Assembly (NCBI RefSeq): GCF_025985425.1
Contig: NZ_CP094972.1
Coordinates: 868,001 to 932,000, forward strand
Length of the DNA: 64,000 nucleotides
Reading direction: 5' to 3'
Source: Entomomonas sp. E2T0
GTDB lineage: Bacteria; Pseudomonadota; Gammaproteobacteria; Pseudomonadales; Pseudomonadaceae
Numbering within the stretch: position 1 is the first letter of the stretch; each line of letters opens with the position of its first letter. Under the pieces are notes generated by a model, which worked only from the letters and a program-made list of their open reading frames with translations, made no database searches and was not told the origin of the DNA. This document shows, piece after piece, positions 19,149 to 26,973 of the stretch. Position numbers and translations under genes: made by a program.

Positions 19149-21458
19149 ATGGATATTTGGGATTGGGTGATTCGTTTAGAAAACGATTTAGAAGAAGCGG
19201 GGCAAGAACATGCTAGCCGTATTATTGAGCAAGTCACTACTGAAATATTAGATCTTAATATTGGTAAAGCGGATGCTCTAATTCCAGAAGCTATTGCATT
19301 AAGCCGTAGTTTAAAAAATCCTTGGTTGGAGGTATTTTTTCGCCATTGGGAAATGCGTAATCGTATTGGTAATAAATCTGAAGGTGAAGCCGCATTAGCT
19401 GATGTGGTTTCTTTATTTGAGTTTGCCCATCGTGATGAAACCATTACTTGCCCACAAACAGTTTGTGTAACACAAGACTTATCAGCCTGTTATGCTAATA
19501 TCGATGGTCCAGGTTGGGTGGAAGAGCGTAAAGCAGTTTGTAATGAAACATTCGAGCGTATTAATCCGAAATGGAATTGTTTTCATTGTTTATCCTGTGA
19601 ATATGCCGATGCTTTATTAGATGAAGGAAAACCTCAAGAGGCGTTAGATTATTTAAAAGTACAAGAAGAAAAAATAGTTGCAGCTGGTGAAGATATTAGT
19701 GAAGCATTACGTACTTTTGAAATACAAGCCTTATTAAGATTAAATCAGCCTGAACAAGCCCTTACTATTATTGAACAATGTGAAGCAGAAATTGAAGGTT
19801 ATGATTGGCCTGTTAATAAACAAGATAGACAAATTCTTAAAGCTCATATTTTAGCGTTATTAGGACGTACAGAAGAAGCATGGGAAGTATTACCTGCATG
19901 GCGTGAAGTAGTACCTCGTTATTATTTAGGTTGGATAAGAGCCGTGGATGCTTTATTAGCCAAAGATCCAAAACAAAATAATTGGTCATTGGGTAGTGCA
20001 ATACAAGCAGCGTTAGATCATTTTGTTAAGGTTGGTGCTCAGCGTAGAGTAATTGAAGTTGCAGAGGTACAAATTAGAGTTGCCTTAGCAAGAGGTAGTG
20101 TATGGACGGCTAAAAGGGCATTAAATATTGCTTATGAGACGCTACCCAAATTAAGAGCACCTTTAGGAGCAGATCAATTATTGGCAGAGTTATCTGCAAA
20201 AATTGATACGCTGTCTGCCAAAACAGCATTGCCTGTTCCTGTCGGGCAGTTATTGGAATGGTTGGATAATCAAGCAAAACAAAATGAAGAGGCAGGACGT
20301 AACCCTGAGCAAGAAGTTGAGTTGCTAATGTTAGCAGTAGCAGAACGACCAGATGATGAGCAGTTAGTAGATATCACTAGTTCAGCACTGCAAGCATGTA
20401 ATGCAGTCAAAGAAGCTGAAACATTATTATGGGGTTATATAGAGCGTAATCATCAACATGAATCAAATTTAGCTTACTATTTATTAAATTTATTATTGGG
20501 TAGTAACCAATTAGCAGAGATTGATCGTTTAGTTAATTATTACAAAGAGTCACAACCTACTATTGCTTTATGGTGTCGTGTTCAGCAAGCGTTTGCTAAA
20601 GATGAATTGGATTCTGCGAAACAGCTTAGTTTAGAAATGCATGAGCTAGTACCTGATTATTTAGGTCCATTACGTATCTTAGTCACTATTGCTGTACGCC
20701 AACAAGACTTTGCGGAAGCAGAGAAATGGCAGCAGGTCGTTGTTGAGAAAACTATAGAAGATCCTCGATCAGAATTATGGGATTTATTAACCTATAGCTG
20801 TGCTAATCAAGATTGGGCGGAGGCGCGAGAAGTAGCTAAACGTTTGGAACTGCCTCTAAAATCCACTGAGGGAGTAATAGAGGAAGATTGGGGCTGGGTA
20901 CGTGTTGAGGTGTTGGAAGAAGGTGAAACTATAGAGTACTTAGCAAGGTGTACAGGGCCAGTAACAGCGGTTATTAAAGAGCCTGCACATCCTTCTAAAA
21001 TACAGCGTGTAGATGATTGGGTAGTTTATGATGCAGCCCAGTTAGCACCTGTGCCAGAAGATGAAGAAGAACGAAAATACTTTATCCCTCTGTATAGAAT
21101 GATTAAAACTTTACAGCAGGGTAATTTTGGACAAACGTGGTTTGTAGATGGTGTTTATCCAGGAGATGAAGCTTTTAATGCTTTCGAACGTTTAGTGGAA
21201 TCTAAGGGGTGGCGAGTGTGGGTCAATAGTAACCAAAATTACCAAGTGACGGATCAGTTTGACTTAGATGAAACACCTTTACGAGGTATATTTTTCTCTA
21301 TAACTGCACCTAGTAATGTGGCCCCTGCTGAGTTACATAAATTATTAGAAGAGGTCACAGATGATTGGCAATATCCTGTACATTGGCTACGTTTAGCTGA
21401 AGCAGTGGGCGCTTCTATAGAGCCTCATCAAGAAATTATTAGTCGTTATAATCTGTAA
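19149..21458 (+). CDS. Large TPR-repeat protein paired with the Hsp90-like ATPase
   Basis: A 769-residue, acidic, soluble protein without signal peptide. Residues 150-570 are helical repeats of TPR type (for example YADALLDEGKPQEALDYL and ALLRLNQPEQALTIIEQC). Seven cysteines fall between residues 101 and 150 (101, 106, 114, 131, 144, 147, 150), ending in CFHCLSC, which could bind metal. Residues from about 573 form a separate, mostly beta/alpha region that I do not recognise. It starts 18 bases after the Hsp90-like gene and shares its terminator, so they are one operon. Eukaryotic Hsp90 uses TPR co-chaperones; here that link is inference only. Confidence 0.75.
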   Translation: MDIWDWVIRLENDLEEAGQEHASRIIEQVTTEILDLNIGKADALIPEAIALSRSLKNPWLEVFFRHWEMRNRIGNKSEGEAALADVVSLFEFAHRDETITCPQTVCVTQDLSACYANIDGPGWVEERKAVCNETFERINPKWNCFHCLSCEYADALLDEGKPQEALDYLKVQEEKIVAAGEDISEALRTFEIQALLRLNQPEQALTIIEQCEAEIEGYDWPVNKQDRQILKAHILALLGRTEEAWEVLPAWREVVPRYYLGWIRAVDALLAKDPKQNNWSLGSAIQAALDHFVKVGAQRRVIEVAEVQIRVALARGSVWTAKRALNIAYETLPKLRAPLGADQLLAELSAKIDTLSAKTALPVPVGQLLEWLDNQAKQNEEAGRNPEQEVELLMLAVAERPDDEQLVDITSSALQACNAVKEAETLLWGYIERNHQHESNLAYYLLNLLLGSNQLAEIDRLVNYYKESQPTIALWCRVQQAFAKDELDSAKQLSLEMHELVPDYLGPLRILVTIAVRQQDFAEAEKWQQVVVEKTIEDPRSELWDLLTYSCANQDWAEAREVAKRLELPLKSTEGVIEEDWGWVRVEVLEEGETIEYLARCTGPVTAVIKEPAHPSKIQRVDDWVVYDAAQLAPVPEDEEERKYFIPLYRMIKTLQQGNFGQTWFVDGVYPGDEAFNAFERLVESKGWRVWVNSNQNYQVTDQFDLDETPLRGIFFSITAPSNVAPAELHKLLEEVTDDWQYPVHWLRLAEAVGASIEPHQEIISRYNL

Positions 21459-21463
21459 ATAAC

Positions 21464-21500
21464 ATAAGGGGGTAGTTATAAATACTACCCCTTATTTTTT
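21464..21500 (+). terminator. Rho-independent terminator of the Hsp90-like/TPR operon
   Basis: Stem TAAGGGGGTAG (21465-21475) with CTACCCCTTA (21485-21494), then six T. Its right arm overlaps the stop codon of the convergent GNAT gene. Confidence 0.85.
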
Positions 21501-21941
21501 ATAATAATATTTTAAATAGATCATATCTATTAGTTGTTTGTCTCTATCAAAAATAGGGTGATCGTAATTATCAATAAAGAAGTTTGCTATTCTATGGGAA
21601 TATCTAAAACCACAACTTTCATAGAAAGGAATAGTTAAGTCACTCTCTCCTGTACCAACCTGTATAGTCGTACATTTATTTTTATAATATTCTAAAATAT
21701 ACTGAATTAATGATTTACCATAGCCTTTACCTTGGTATTTTTCAACAGTAGCAATATTTTTTATTTCATAAAGATCTGCTGATTCTTGGGTAATAACACA
21801 AATACTTTTTAGATCACCATCATAGAGCGCGAACATATCTCCGCGTTCTAAATATTTATCTATCATGCTCTCTTGTTCATCTGCTAGTAATAACAAATCA
21901 AGAAAACGTTTTTTATGATTAAGTATGGGGTGAATTTGCAT
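21492..21941 (-). CDS. GNAT family N-acetyltransferase
   Basis: A 149-residue acetyltransferase using acetyl-CoA. The acyl-CoA pyrophosphate loop is YQGKGYGKSLI at about 80-90, preceded by the strand YEIKNIAT and followed by FYESCGF, the classical motif A/B order. Substrate not predictable. The frame is open further upstream to a TTG at 21992, but only the ATG at 21941 begins a normal GNAT strand (MQIHPILNHKKR); its ribosome site is weak, so the start is uncertain. The gene is very AT-rich and its stop lies in the shared terminator. Confidence 0.82.
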   Translation of the reverse strand: MQIHPILNHKKRFLDLLLLADEQESMIDKYLERGDMFALYDGDLKSICVITQESADLYEIKNIATVEKYQGKGYGKSLIQYILEYYKNKCTTIQVGTGESDLTIPFYESCGFRYSHRIANFFIDNYDHPIFDRDKQLIDMIYLKYYYKK

Positions 21942-22048
21942 ATATTGTATTAGGCCATCTCTTTTATTTAGGGAGTATGACAAAAAATACAATAAAATAT
22001 AAGTAGGTATTTTGAGCGATTATGGTAGGAATAAACTAATAAAACTAT

Positions 22049-22073
22049 TAGGTACCCAATTAAGGGCACCTAG
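22049..22073 (-). terminator. Possible hairpin terminator of yegP
   Basis: On the minus strand TAGGTGCCC pairs with GGGTACCTA (one mismatch) around a six-base loop, 17 bases after the yegP stop. The T tract that follows is poor, so this is tentative. Confidence 0.35.
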
Positions 22074-22089
22074 AGTTGGCTAGAAGTTT

Positions 22090-22428
22090 TTATGCTTTTG
22101 TTAAATCTTTAATAGTAGCAGTTGAACCATTTTTCTTAACAGATTCAATACCACTATCTCTAGCTGCTTCACTATTATACATTTCACTATTACCAATTAC
22201 TTGGTAATTAGCTGCTTTTAAAGTAAAGTAAACCTTACCATTTTTACTTTTTAAGCGACTGTATTTGGTATCATCACCACTGTTTTTTTGTACAGAAGCA
22301 ATACCATTTTGTGCTGAAGCTTTTTGTTTGTACATTTCACTAGTAAGAATTATTTCACCATTACTAGCCTTTAAATTAAAATAAAATTGCCCGTCACGTG
22401 CTTTTTTTATTTCAAAGACACCAGCCAT
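22090..22428 (-). CDS. yegP: YegP-family protein with two DUF1508 repeats
   Basis: A 112-residue protein made of two tandem DUF1508 units: GQFYFNLKASNGEIILTSE (first) and GKVYFTLKAANYQVIGNSE (second), each followed by a helix ending in an SV-KN pattern. E. coli YegP has about the same length and layout; function is unknown. The start at 22428 (MAGVFEIKK) has GAGGAG upstream and is preferred over an ATG at 22461. Small, soluble, no signal peptide. The 290 bases upstream hold nothing I recognise. Confidence 0.9.
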   Translation of the reverse strand: MAGVFEIKKARDGQFYFNLKASNGEIILTSEMYKQKASAQNGIASVQKNSGDDTKYSRLKSKNGKVYFTLKAANYQVIGNSEMYNSEAARDSGIESVKKNGSTATIKDLTKA

Positions 22429-22718
22429 TCTAGACTCCTCTAATAGTTTTAAATAGAACACACTATATTTATAAAGCTAAATATAAAAACTTTATACTAG
22501 ACATAAGCCTATAGATAATTAGTTGAATATCTATGGAATACAGGATATTACGAGGAGTAGAGATTATTGCTATATGATTTGGTATGTTGTTTGTAATTAA
22601 TTAGTAATAAATTTTTATATGACAGGTTTAGTCGGTGGTCTACATTAGTCGATATATCTTTTTAGAGTAGAGCTTATACAATGTTAATAAATAAATTTTA
22701 GTATTTGAGAAGAAGTGA

Positions 22719-23672
22719 ATGATAGATAAGATACAGATAGGTATTAGTGCTTGTCTTATGGGTGAAAATGTTCGTTACAATGGTGGTAATAAGTCTTTTG
22801 GCTTTGCCCTCGATGAGTTATCAGCTTATGCTAATTTTCAATTAGTTTGTCCTGAAATGGCTATAGGTTTAGGAACACCTCGCCCAACATTACGATTGAT
22901 AAAAAGTAATAATGATGTAGTTATGCAGTTTACTGATGATAGCAATGTTGATTTAACAGAAAAGATGAGAACATTTTCTAAAAGACATGTGGCTTCATTA
23001 AGCCATCTAAGTGGTTATATTGTATGTGCTAAGTCACCTAGTTGTGGTATGGAGCGAGTTAAAGTCTACGATGAAAATAGTAACCGTTGTCGTAAAGAGG
23101 GCGTTGGGCTTTATACTGCTGAGTTGATGAAGCAAATACCTTGGTTACCTGTGGAGGAGGATGGTCGGTTAAATGATAACGCTATCCGTGAAAATTTTAT
23201 TGAACGAGTATTTGCACTTAATGAGTTAAACAAGTTGCAAGAAAGTGGTTTAACGCGCGCGAAACTAATAGATTTTCATAGTCGTTATAAATATACCCTA
23301 TTAGCTCATTCACAATCTCAGTATAGAGAAATTGGTCGTTTTGTAGCTCGTATTGCTGAGTGGGATTCCCTTCAGGCATATTTTGTGGAATATCGTAATC
23401 AATTTATGACACTACTCAGTTGTAAAGCAACAAGAGCTAATCACACTAATGTATTAATGCATATTCAGGGGTATTTTAAGAAACAATTAACAGCAAAACA
23501 GCGCCAAGAACTAACACAATTAATTGATCTTTATAGACAAGGTATTCAGCCATTATTAGCGCCTATTACACTATTAAAGCATTATTTAGCAGAACACCCA
23601 GATCAATATCTATTACAACAAAGGTACTTTAATCCTTATCCAGAAGCATTAAGATTAAGGTATGGTTTTTAG
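22719..23672 (+). CDS. DUF523 (TudS-type) - DUF1722 fusion protein
   Basis: A 317-residue two-domain protein. Residues 1-155 are DUF523: cysteines 12 (SACLMG), 44 (VCPEM) and 103/109 (CAKSPSCG) are conserved; a member of this domain is the [4Fe-4S] thiouracil desulfurase TudS, so an iron-sulfur desulfurase role is plausible. Residues about 185-310 are the helical DUF1722 (YbgA) domain, with LIDFHSRYKYTLLAHSQ as its signature. The two domains are fused in many Proteobacteria, often near photolyase genes, which are absent here. Its last four bases overlap the stop region of the convergent radical SAM gene. Confidence 0.88.
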   Translation: MIDKIQIGISACLMGENVRYNGGNKSFGFALDELSAYANFQLVCPEMAIGLGTPRPTLRLIKSNNDVVMQFTDDSNVDLTEKMRTFSKRHVASLSHLSGYIVCAKSPSCGMERVKVYDENSNRCRKEGVGLYTAELMKQIPWLPVEEDGRLNDNAIRENFIERVFALNELNKLQESGLTRAKLIDFHSRYKYTLLAHSQSQYREIGRFVARIAEWDSLQAYFVEYRNQFMTLLSCKATRANHTNVLMHIQGYFKKQLTAKQRQELTQLIDLYRQGIQPLLAPITLLKHYLAEHPDQYLLQQRYFNPYPEALRLRYGF

Positions 23673-25204
23673 CCGTTACTATGCTGCTGTTGTCGTTTAG
23701 GTAATGTTTTTTGTTTAGTCTTATTGATTAAATGCTCTTTCCAGTTCTCAGGAGGATCACCTAAAAATCTTGGCCAACCATGAGTGCCAATACGAATAAA
23801 ATCTTGTTGCATAGCTTGTTGGATAGTTTCCAAGCTATGATCAGTATGTTCATTCAAATAATCAAATACTAAAGCTAATAGTTTATCTAAGGCTATGCCA
23901 TGAGTTTGGTTAACTTTAGGAAATGCCCAATAACTAAAATCCGAAATAGCATTAAAAGCATCATCTCTAAGTAATAAGGGTAAGGTGTTTTTAAAGCGTC
24001 CAGAGTTAGCAATTAAGTCCCAGAATTTAGCAATACGTTTAATATGGTTTAGTGTTTCAAAACGCATATCTTTATTTTCTAATACAGAGTAAGGGGGCGT
24101 TAAACTATATTTATAATTATAGGTTTCGGTATGGCGAATAATAGGCGTACCTTTTAAACGTTTTAATATGCCCAACTGTATTTCTTGGGGTTGCCATGCC
24201 CATAATTCATTAAAGCCTTTGCCGAACTCTTCTAATGTTTCGTCAGGCAGACCAGCAATTAAATCCACATGTAAATGTACCGTAGTCTTAGTGGATAACC
24301 AACGAATATTCTCTTGAGCTTTTTGCAAATTAGTTTTGCGAGAAATTAACGCTTGAGTAGTAGGATTTAACGTTTGAATACCAATTTCAAATTGTAAACT
24401 ACCCTCAGGAAATAATAGGATGAGCTCTTTTAATTCATCAGGTAAGTGATCAGGTACTAACTCAAAGTGTAAAAATAAAGGATCATTAGGATTGTTAGTA
24501 ATTTTGTCTAAAAAGTATTTTAGAATACAGGTAGTAAATTCTTTTTTTAGATTAAAGGTTCGGTCAATAAATTTAAATTGCCTTAAGCCACGCTGATAAA
24601 GCTTATCCATTTCCTGTAAAAAAGGTTCTAAAGGGAAAGTCCATGCTGTTTTATCAAGGCTAGATAAACAAAACTCACATTTAAAGGGACAACCTCTTGA
24701 AGCTTCTACATAAACAGTGCGGTGTTTAATATCGTGATCTGTATAGTAGTCATAAGGAAGAATAATATTCTCTAGCTTTTCTTGAATACCTTGGATAGCT
24801 TTCTCAGGGATGATTTGTTGGTTAAGTAGTTTATGACAGAGTTGATAAAAGCTAATATCTCCCCAACCTTTAATTAGATAATCAGCAGTCTGATATATTT
24901 CAGTATTTTCATATTCATAAGAAACTTCTGGCCCACCTATAATAACAGTAATTTCTGGACGTAATATTTTAAGTTCTTTGATCAGTTGAGTTGTTTCTAT
25001 AATATTCCAGATATAAACAGAAAAACCAATGATAGTGGGTTGTTTTTCAATAATTTTTTCTAAAATATCTTCCACATTTTGTTGAATAGTGAATTCAACA
25101 ATTTCGGTTTGTTGTTGTAGCTCATGCATATTGGCATAGAGATAACGCAATGCTAATGAAGCATGAGCAAAACGGGCATTTAAGGTGGTTAATAAAATAG
25201 ACAT
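23669..25204 (-). CDS. B12-binding-type radical SAM protein, DUF4080 family
   Basis: A 511-residue enzyme. Residues 1-130 form a B12-binding-like Rossmann domain (PTIIGFSVYIWNI and VIIGGPEVSYE). The radical SAM cluster motif is Cys172, Cys176, Cys179 in RGCPFKCEFC, followed by a TIM-barrel with QFEIGIQTLNP and HVDLIAGLPDET. The C-terminal part matches DUF4080. The typical cobalamin-binding DxHxxG is not visible, so B12 use is uncertain. Reaction unknown; relatives modify nucleic acids or small molecules. It converges on the DUF523-DUF1722 gene with a 4-base overlap. Confidence 0.85.
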   Translation of the reverse strand: MSILLTTLNARFAHASLALRYLYANMHELQQQTEIVEFTIQQNVEDILEKIIEKQPTIIGFSVYIWNIIETTQLIKELKILRPEITVIIGGPEVSYEYENTEIYQTADYLIKGWGDISFYQLCHKLLNQQIIPEKAIQGIQEKLENIILPYDYYTDHDIKHRTVYVEASRGCPFKCEFCLSSLDKTAWTFPLEPFLQEMDKLYQRGLRQFKFIDRTFNLKKEFTTCILKYFLDKITNNPNDPLFLHFELVPDHLPDELKELILLFPEGSLQFEIGIQTLNPTTQALISRKTNLQKAQENIRWLSTKTTVHLHVDLIAGLPDETLEEFGKGFNELWAWQPQEIQLGILKRLKGTPIIRHTETYNYKYSLTPPYSVLENKDMRFETLNHIKRIAKFWDLIANSGRFKNTLPLLLRDDAFNAISDFSYWAFPKVNQTHGIALDKLLALVFDYLNEHTDHSLETIQQAMQQDFIRIGTHGWPRFLGDPPENWKEHLINKTKQKTLPKRQQQHSNG

Positions 25205-25268
25205 TTAGGTATTTAATAGAGCCAGTGTAAATATTAATTTACTAGTATAGCAGTAAGGTATCTAGTTC

Positions 25269-25374
25269 TATAGCTATTGCCCTACATTTTTATACGTCGT
25301 TGAATGACTTTGCCGTACTAATTGTACTGTCTTCAGTCATTCGCCTTGTCTAAAATTGTATAGCAACAGCTATA
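25269..25374 (+). repeat. Palindromic intergenic repeat, copy A
   Basis: A 106-base element between the radical SAM gene and nth. Ends are inverted: TATAGCTATTGC at the left and GCAACAGCTATA at the right (one mismatch). Inside is a perfect hairpin, GAATGACT (25302-25309) with AGTCATTC (25335-25342), and an inner GTAC/GTAC pair (25315-25318, 25324-25327). A second copy lies at 26872-26973. The structure suggests a MITE- or REP-like unit; no transposase is present. Confidence 0.8.
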
Positions 25375-25443
25375 AAGAGAGTCATAACTGGGCAGATTGT
25401 TTGTTAAGGCTTATAATTCTATTCTTAGTATAGGGAGTTTGTT

Positions 25444-26082
25444 ATGAATGCTACAAAACGTCGAGAAATATTTCGCCGCTTAAAAGAGAATAACCCACAG
25501 CCTACTACAGAGCTAGAGTTTCAATCTACCTTTGAACTGTTAGTCGCTGTTATGTTATCTGCACAGGCAACAGATGTTAGTGTTAATAAAGCAACTTGTA
25601 AATTATATCCTGTAGCCAATACTCCAGAGGCTATTTTTGCTTTAGGTGTAGAGGGGCTAAGTAAATATATTAAGTCGATAGGTTTGTATAACAGTAAAGC
25701 TAAAAATGTAATTGCCACATGCCAACAACTGATAGAAAAATATAATAGCCAAGTGCCTAGTACCCGTGAGGAGTTAGAAGCTTTACCAGGAGTTGGGCGT
25801 AAAACAGCGAATGTAGTTTTAAATACAGCATTTAAGCAAGCTGTAATGGCAGTAGATACCCATGTATTTAGAGTAAGTAATCGCACTCATATTGCTCCAG
25901 GTAAAACAGTATTGGACGTTGAAAAGAAATTAATGAAGGTTATTCCTAAAGAGTATTTGGTAGATGCTCACCATTGGTTAATTCTACATGGTCGTTATGT
26001 GTGTAAATCGCGAAAGCCAAGTTGTGGTAGTTGCTGTATAGAAGATCTTTGTGAATACAAAGAAAAAACATCGGATATTTGA
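25444..26082 (+). CDS. nth: Endonuclease III
   Basis: DNA glycosylase/AP lyase removing oxidised pyrimidines in base excision repair. 212 residues, nearly the same length as E. coli Nth, with the catalytic pair at the same numbers: Lys120 in the helix-hairpin-helix LPGVGRKTANVV and Asp138 in AVDTHVFRV. The [4Fe-4S] cluster ligands are Cys187, 194, 197 and 203. It is preceded by the palindromic repeat and followed by a small PA3496-like gene, a pairing also seen in Pseudomonas. Confidence 0.97.
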   Translation: MNATKRREIFRRLKENNPQPTTELEFQSTFELLVAVMLSAQATDVSVNKATCKLYPVANTPEAIFALGVEGLSKYIKSIGLYNSKAKNVIATCQQLIEKYNSQVPSTREELEALPGVGRKTANVVLNTAFKQAVMAVDTHVFRVSNRTHIAPGKTVLDVEKKLMKVIPKEYLVDAHHWLILHGRYVCKSRKPSCGSCCIEDLCEYKEKTSDI

Positions 26083-26188
26083 ATAATTAATAAATTAAAT
26101 AAAGCTGATTGAGAAAATTAATTTTACCATGCTTTGATTTTAGGATATAAGGTGCGCCATAAATACCCCATTTTATGGAGTGATGGCG

Positions 26189-26362
26189 ATGAGTAAAGAA
26201 GATATTGATTTAGATGATGATTTCCTAACTGATGAGTTAGAAGATGGAGATGATGAGGTGGATAACGCTAAAAATAATTTAGCGAAGCGCCGTATTATCG
26301 ATAATATTTTAGAGGAACGCCGTCTTAATAAACAGATTGCAGACTTTGACTTTGATATTTAA
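26189..26362 (+). CDS. PA3496-family small acidic protein
   Basis: A 57-residue protein with an acidic N-terminal half (DIDLDDDFLTDELEDGDDE) and a basic helix (AKRRIIDNILEERRLNKQI). This fits the small PA3496 family, described as a putative envelope-integrity protein, which sits by nth in Pseudomonas. The start at 26189 is chosen from three close candidates (GTG 26180, ATG 26183, ATG 26189) because GGAG lies eight bases upstream of it. Followed by a strong terminator. Confidence 0.8.
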   Translation: MSKEDIDLDDDFLTDELEDGDDEVDNAKNNLAKRRIIDNILEERRLNKQIADFDFDI

Positions 26363-26391
26363 AAAAAACCCGCTATTTAGCGGGTTTTTTG
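26363..26391 (+). terminator. Rho-independent terminator
   Basis: AACCCGCT and AGCGGGTT pair around an ATTT loop (26367-26386) with six T after it and A before it, so it may also serve gloA on the other strand. Confidence 0.92.
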
Positions 26392-26406
26392 TAGTGTAAT
26401 AATGCT

Positions 26407-26799
26407 TTAATCGTTACGATCTGGCGATAGTAATTCTATTTTATAGCCATCAGGGTCTTCAACGAAAGCTAAAATGCTGGTACCGTGCATCATAGGGCCT
26501 GGTTCACGAGTGATTTTGCCACCATTCGCTCTAATGGTTTCACAGGCATTGTAGACATCTTCAACTTCTAGTGCAATATGACCATAGCCATTGCCTAGAT
26601 CATATTTATTAGTATCCCAGTTATGGGTTAACTCAATTACACTGGTGTTTTTTTCTTCTCCGTAGCCTACAAAAGCTAAGGTGAATTTACCTTCTGGGTA
26701 GTCTTTACGGCGTAGAAGTTTCATTCCTAGTACTTCTGTATAAAAAGCGATAGATTTGTCCAAATCGCCTACCCGTAACATGGTATGCAATAATCTCAT
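26407..26799 (-). CDS. gloA: Lactoylglutathione lyase (glyoxalase I)
   Basis: Metal-dependent enzyme converting the methylglyoxal-glutathione hemithioacetal to S-lactoylglutathione. 130 residues with two betaalphabetabetabeta units: [20 protein letters not shown] with His5 as metal ligand, VIELTHNW with Glu, GYGHIALEV with His, and GYKIELLS with Glu at the C-terminus, the four metal ligands. Length fits the short Ni-type enzyme (E. coli 135). In Pseudomonas a gloA gene also neighbours argG. Confidence 0.95.
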   Translation of the reverse strand: MRLLHTMLRVGDLDKSIAFYTEVLGMKLLRRKDYPEGKFTLAFVGYGEEKNTSVIELTHNWDTNKYDLGNGYGHIALEVEDVYNACETIRANGGKITREPGPMMHGTSILAFVEDPDGYKIELLSPDRND

Positions 26800-26871
26800 C
26801 CGTAGTACCTCATGGTTAGTAGAAAAGGCGGTAGCTACATGGTTACCGCTCTTATAAAGGAGTGTTACTTA

Positions 26872-26973
26872 TATAGCTATTACCCTAGTTTTTTATACAT
26901 CGTTGAATGGCTTAGCGGTACTATGTGTACTGTCTTCAGCCACTCGCCTCGTCTAAAAAAAGAAACAGCTATA
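26872..26973 (+). repeat. Palindromic intergenic repeat, copy B (overlaps argG stop)
   Basis: About 102 bases, aligned to copy A over its whole length with roughly a dozen substitutions and a short length change near the right end. The inner stem is GAATGGCT (26905-26912) with AGCCACTC (26938-26945): the A-T pair of copy A is a G-C pair here, while one pair is lost (A-C). Outer ends TATAGCTATT and AACAGCTATA are kept. The right end covers the stop codon of argG at 26969-26971. Confidence 0.8.

Noticed and set aside
17283-21458. Calling the Hsp90-like/TPR pair a phage-defence system
   Set aside because: No nuclease, toxin or membrane effector is seen, and flanks are housekeeping genes with no mobile element.
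22533-22577. Short ATG frame of about 14 codons (MEYRILRG) upstream of the DUF523 gene
   Set aside because: Too short, no ribosome site of note and no family resemblance.
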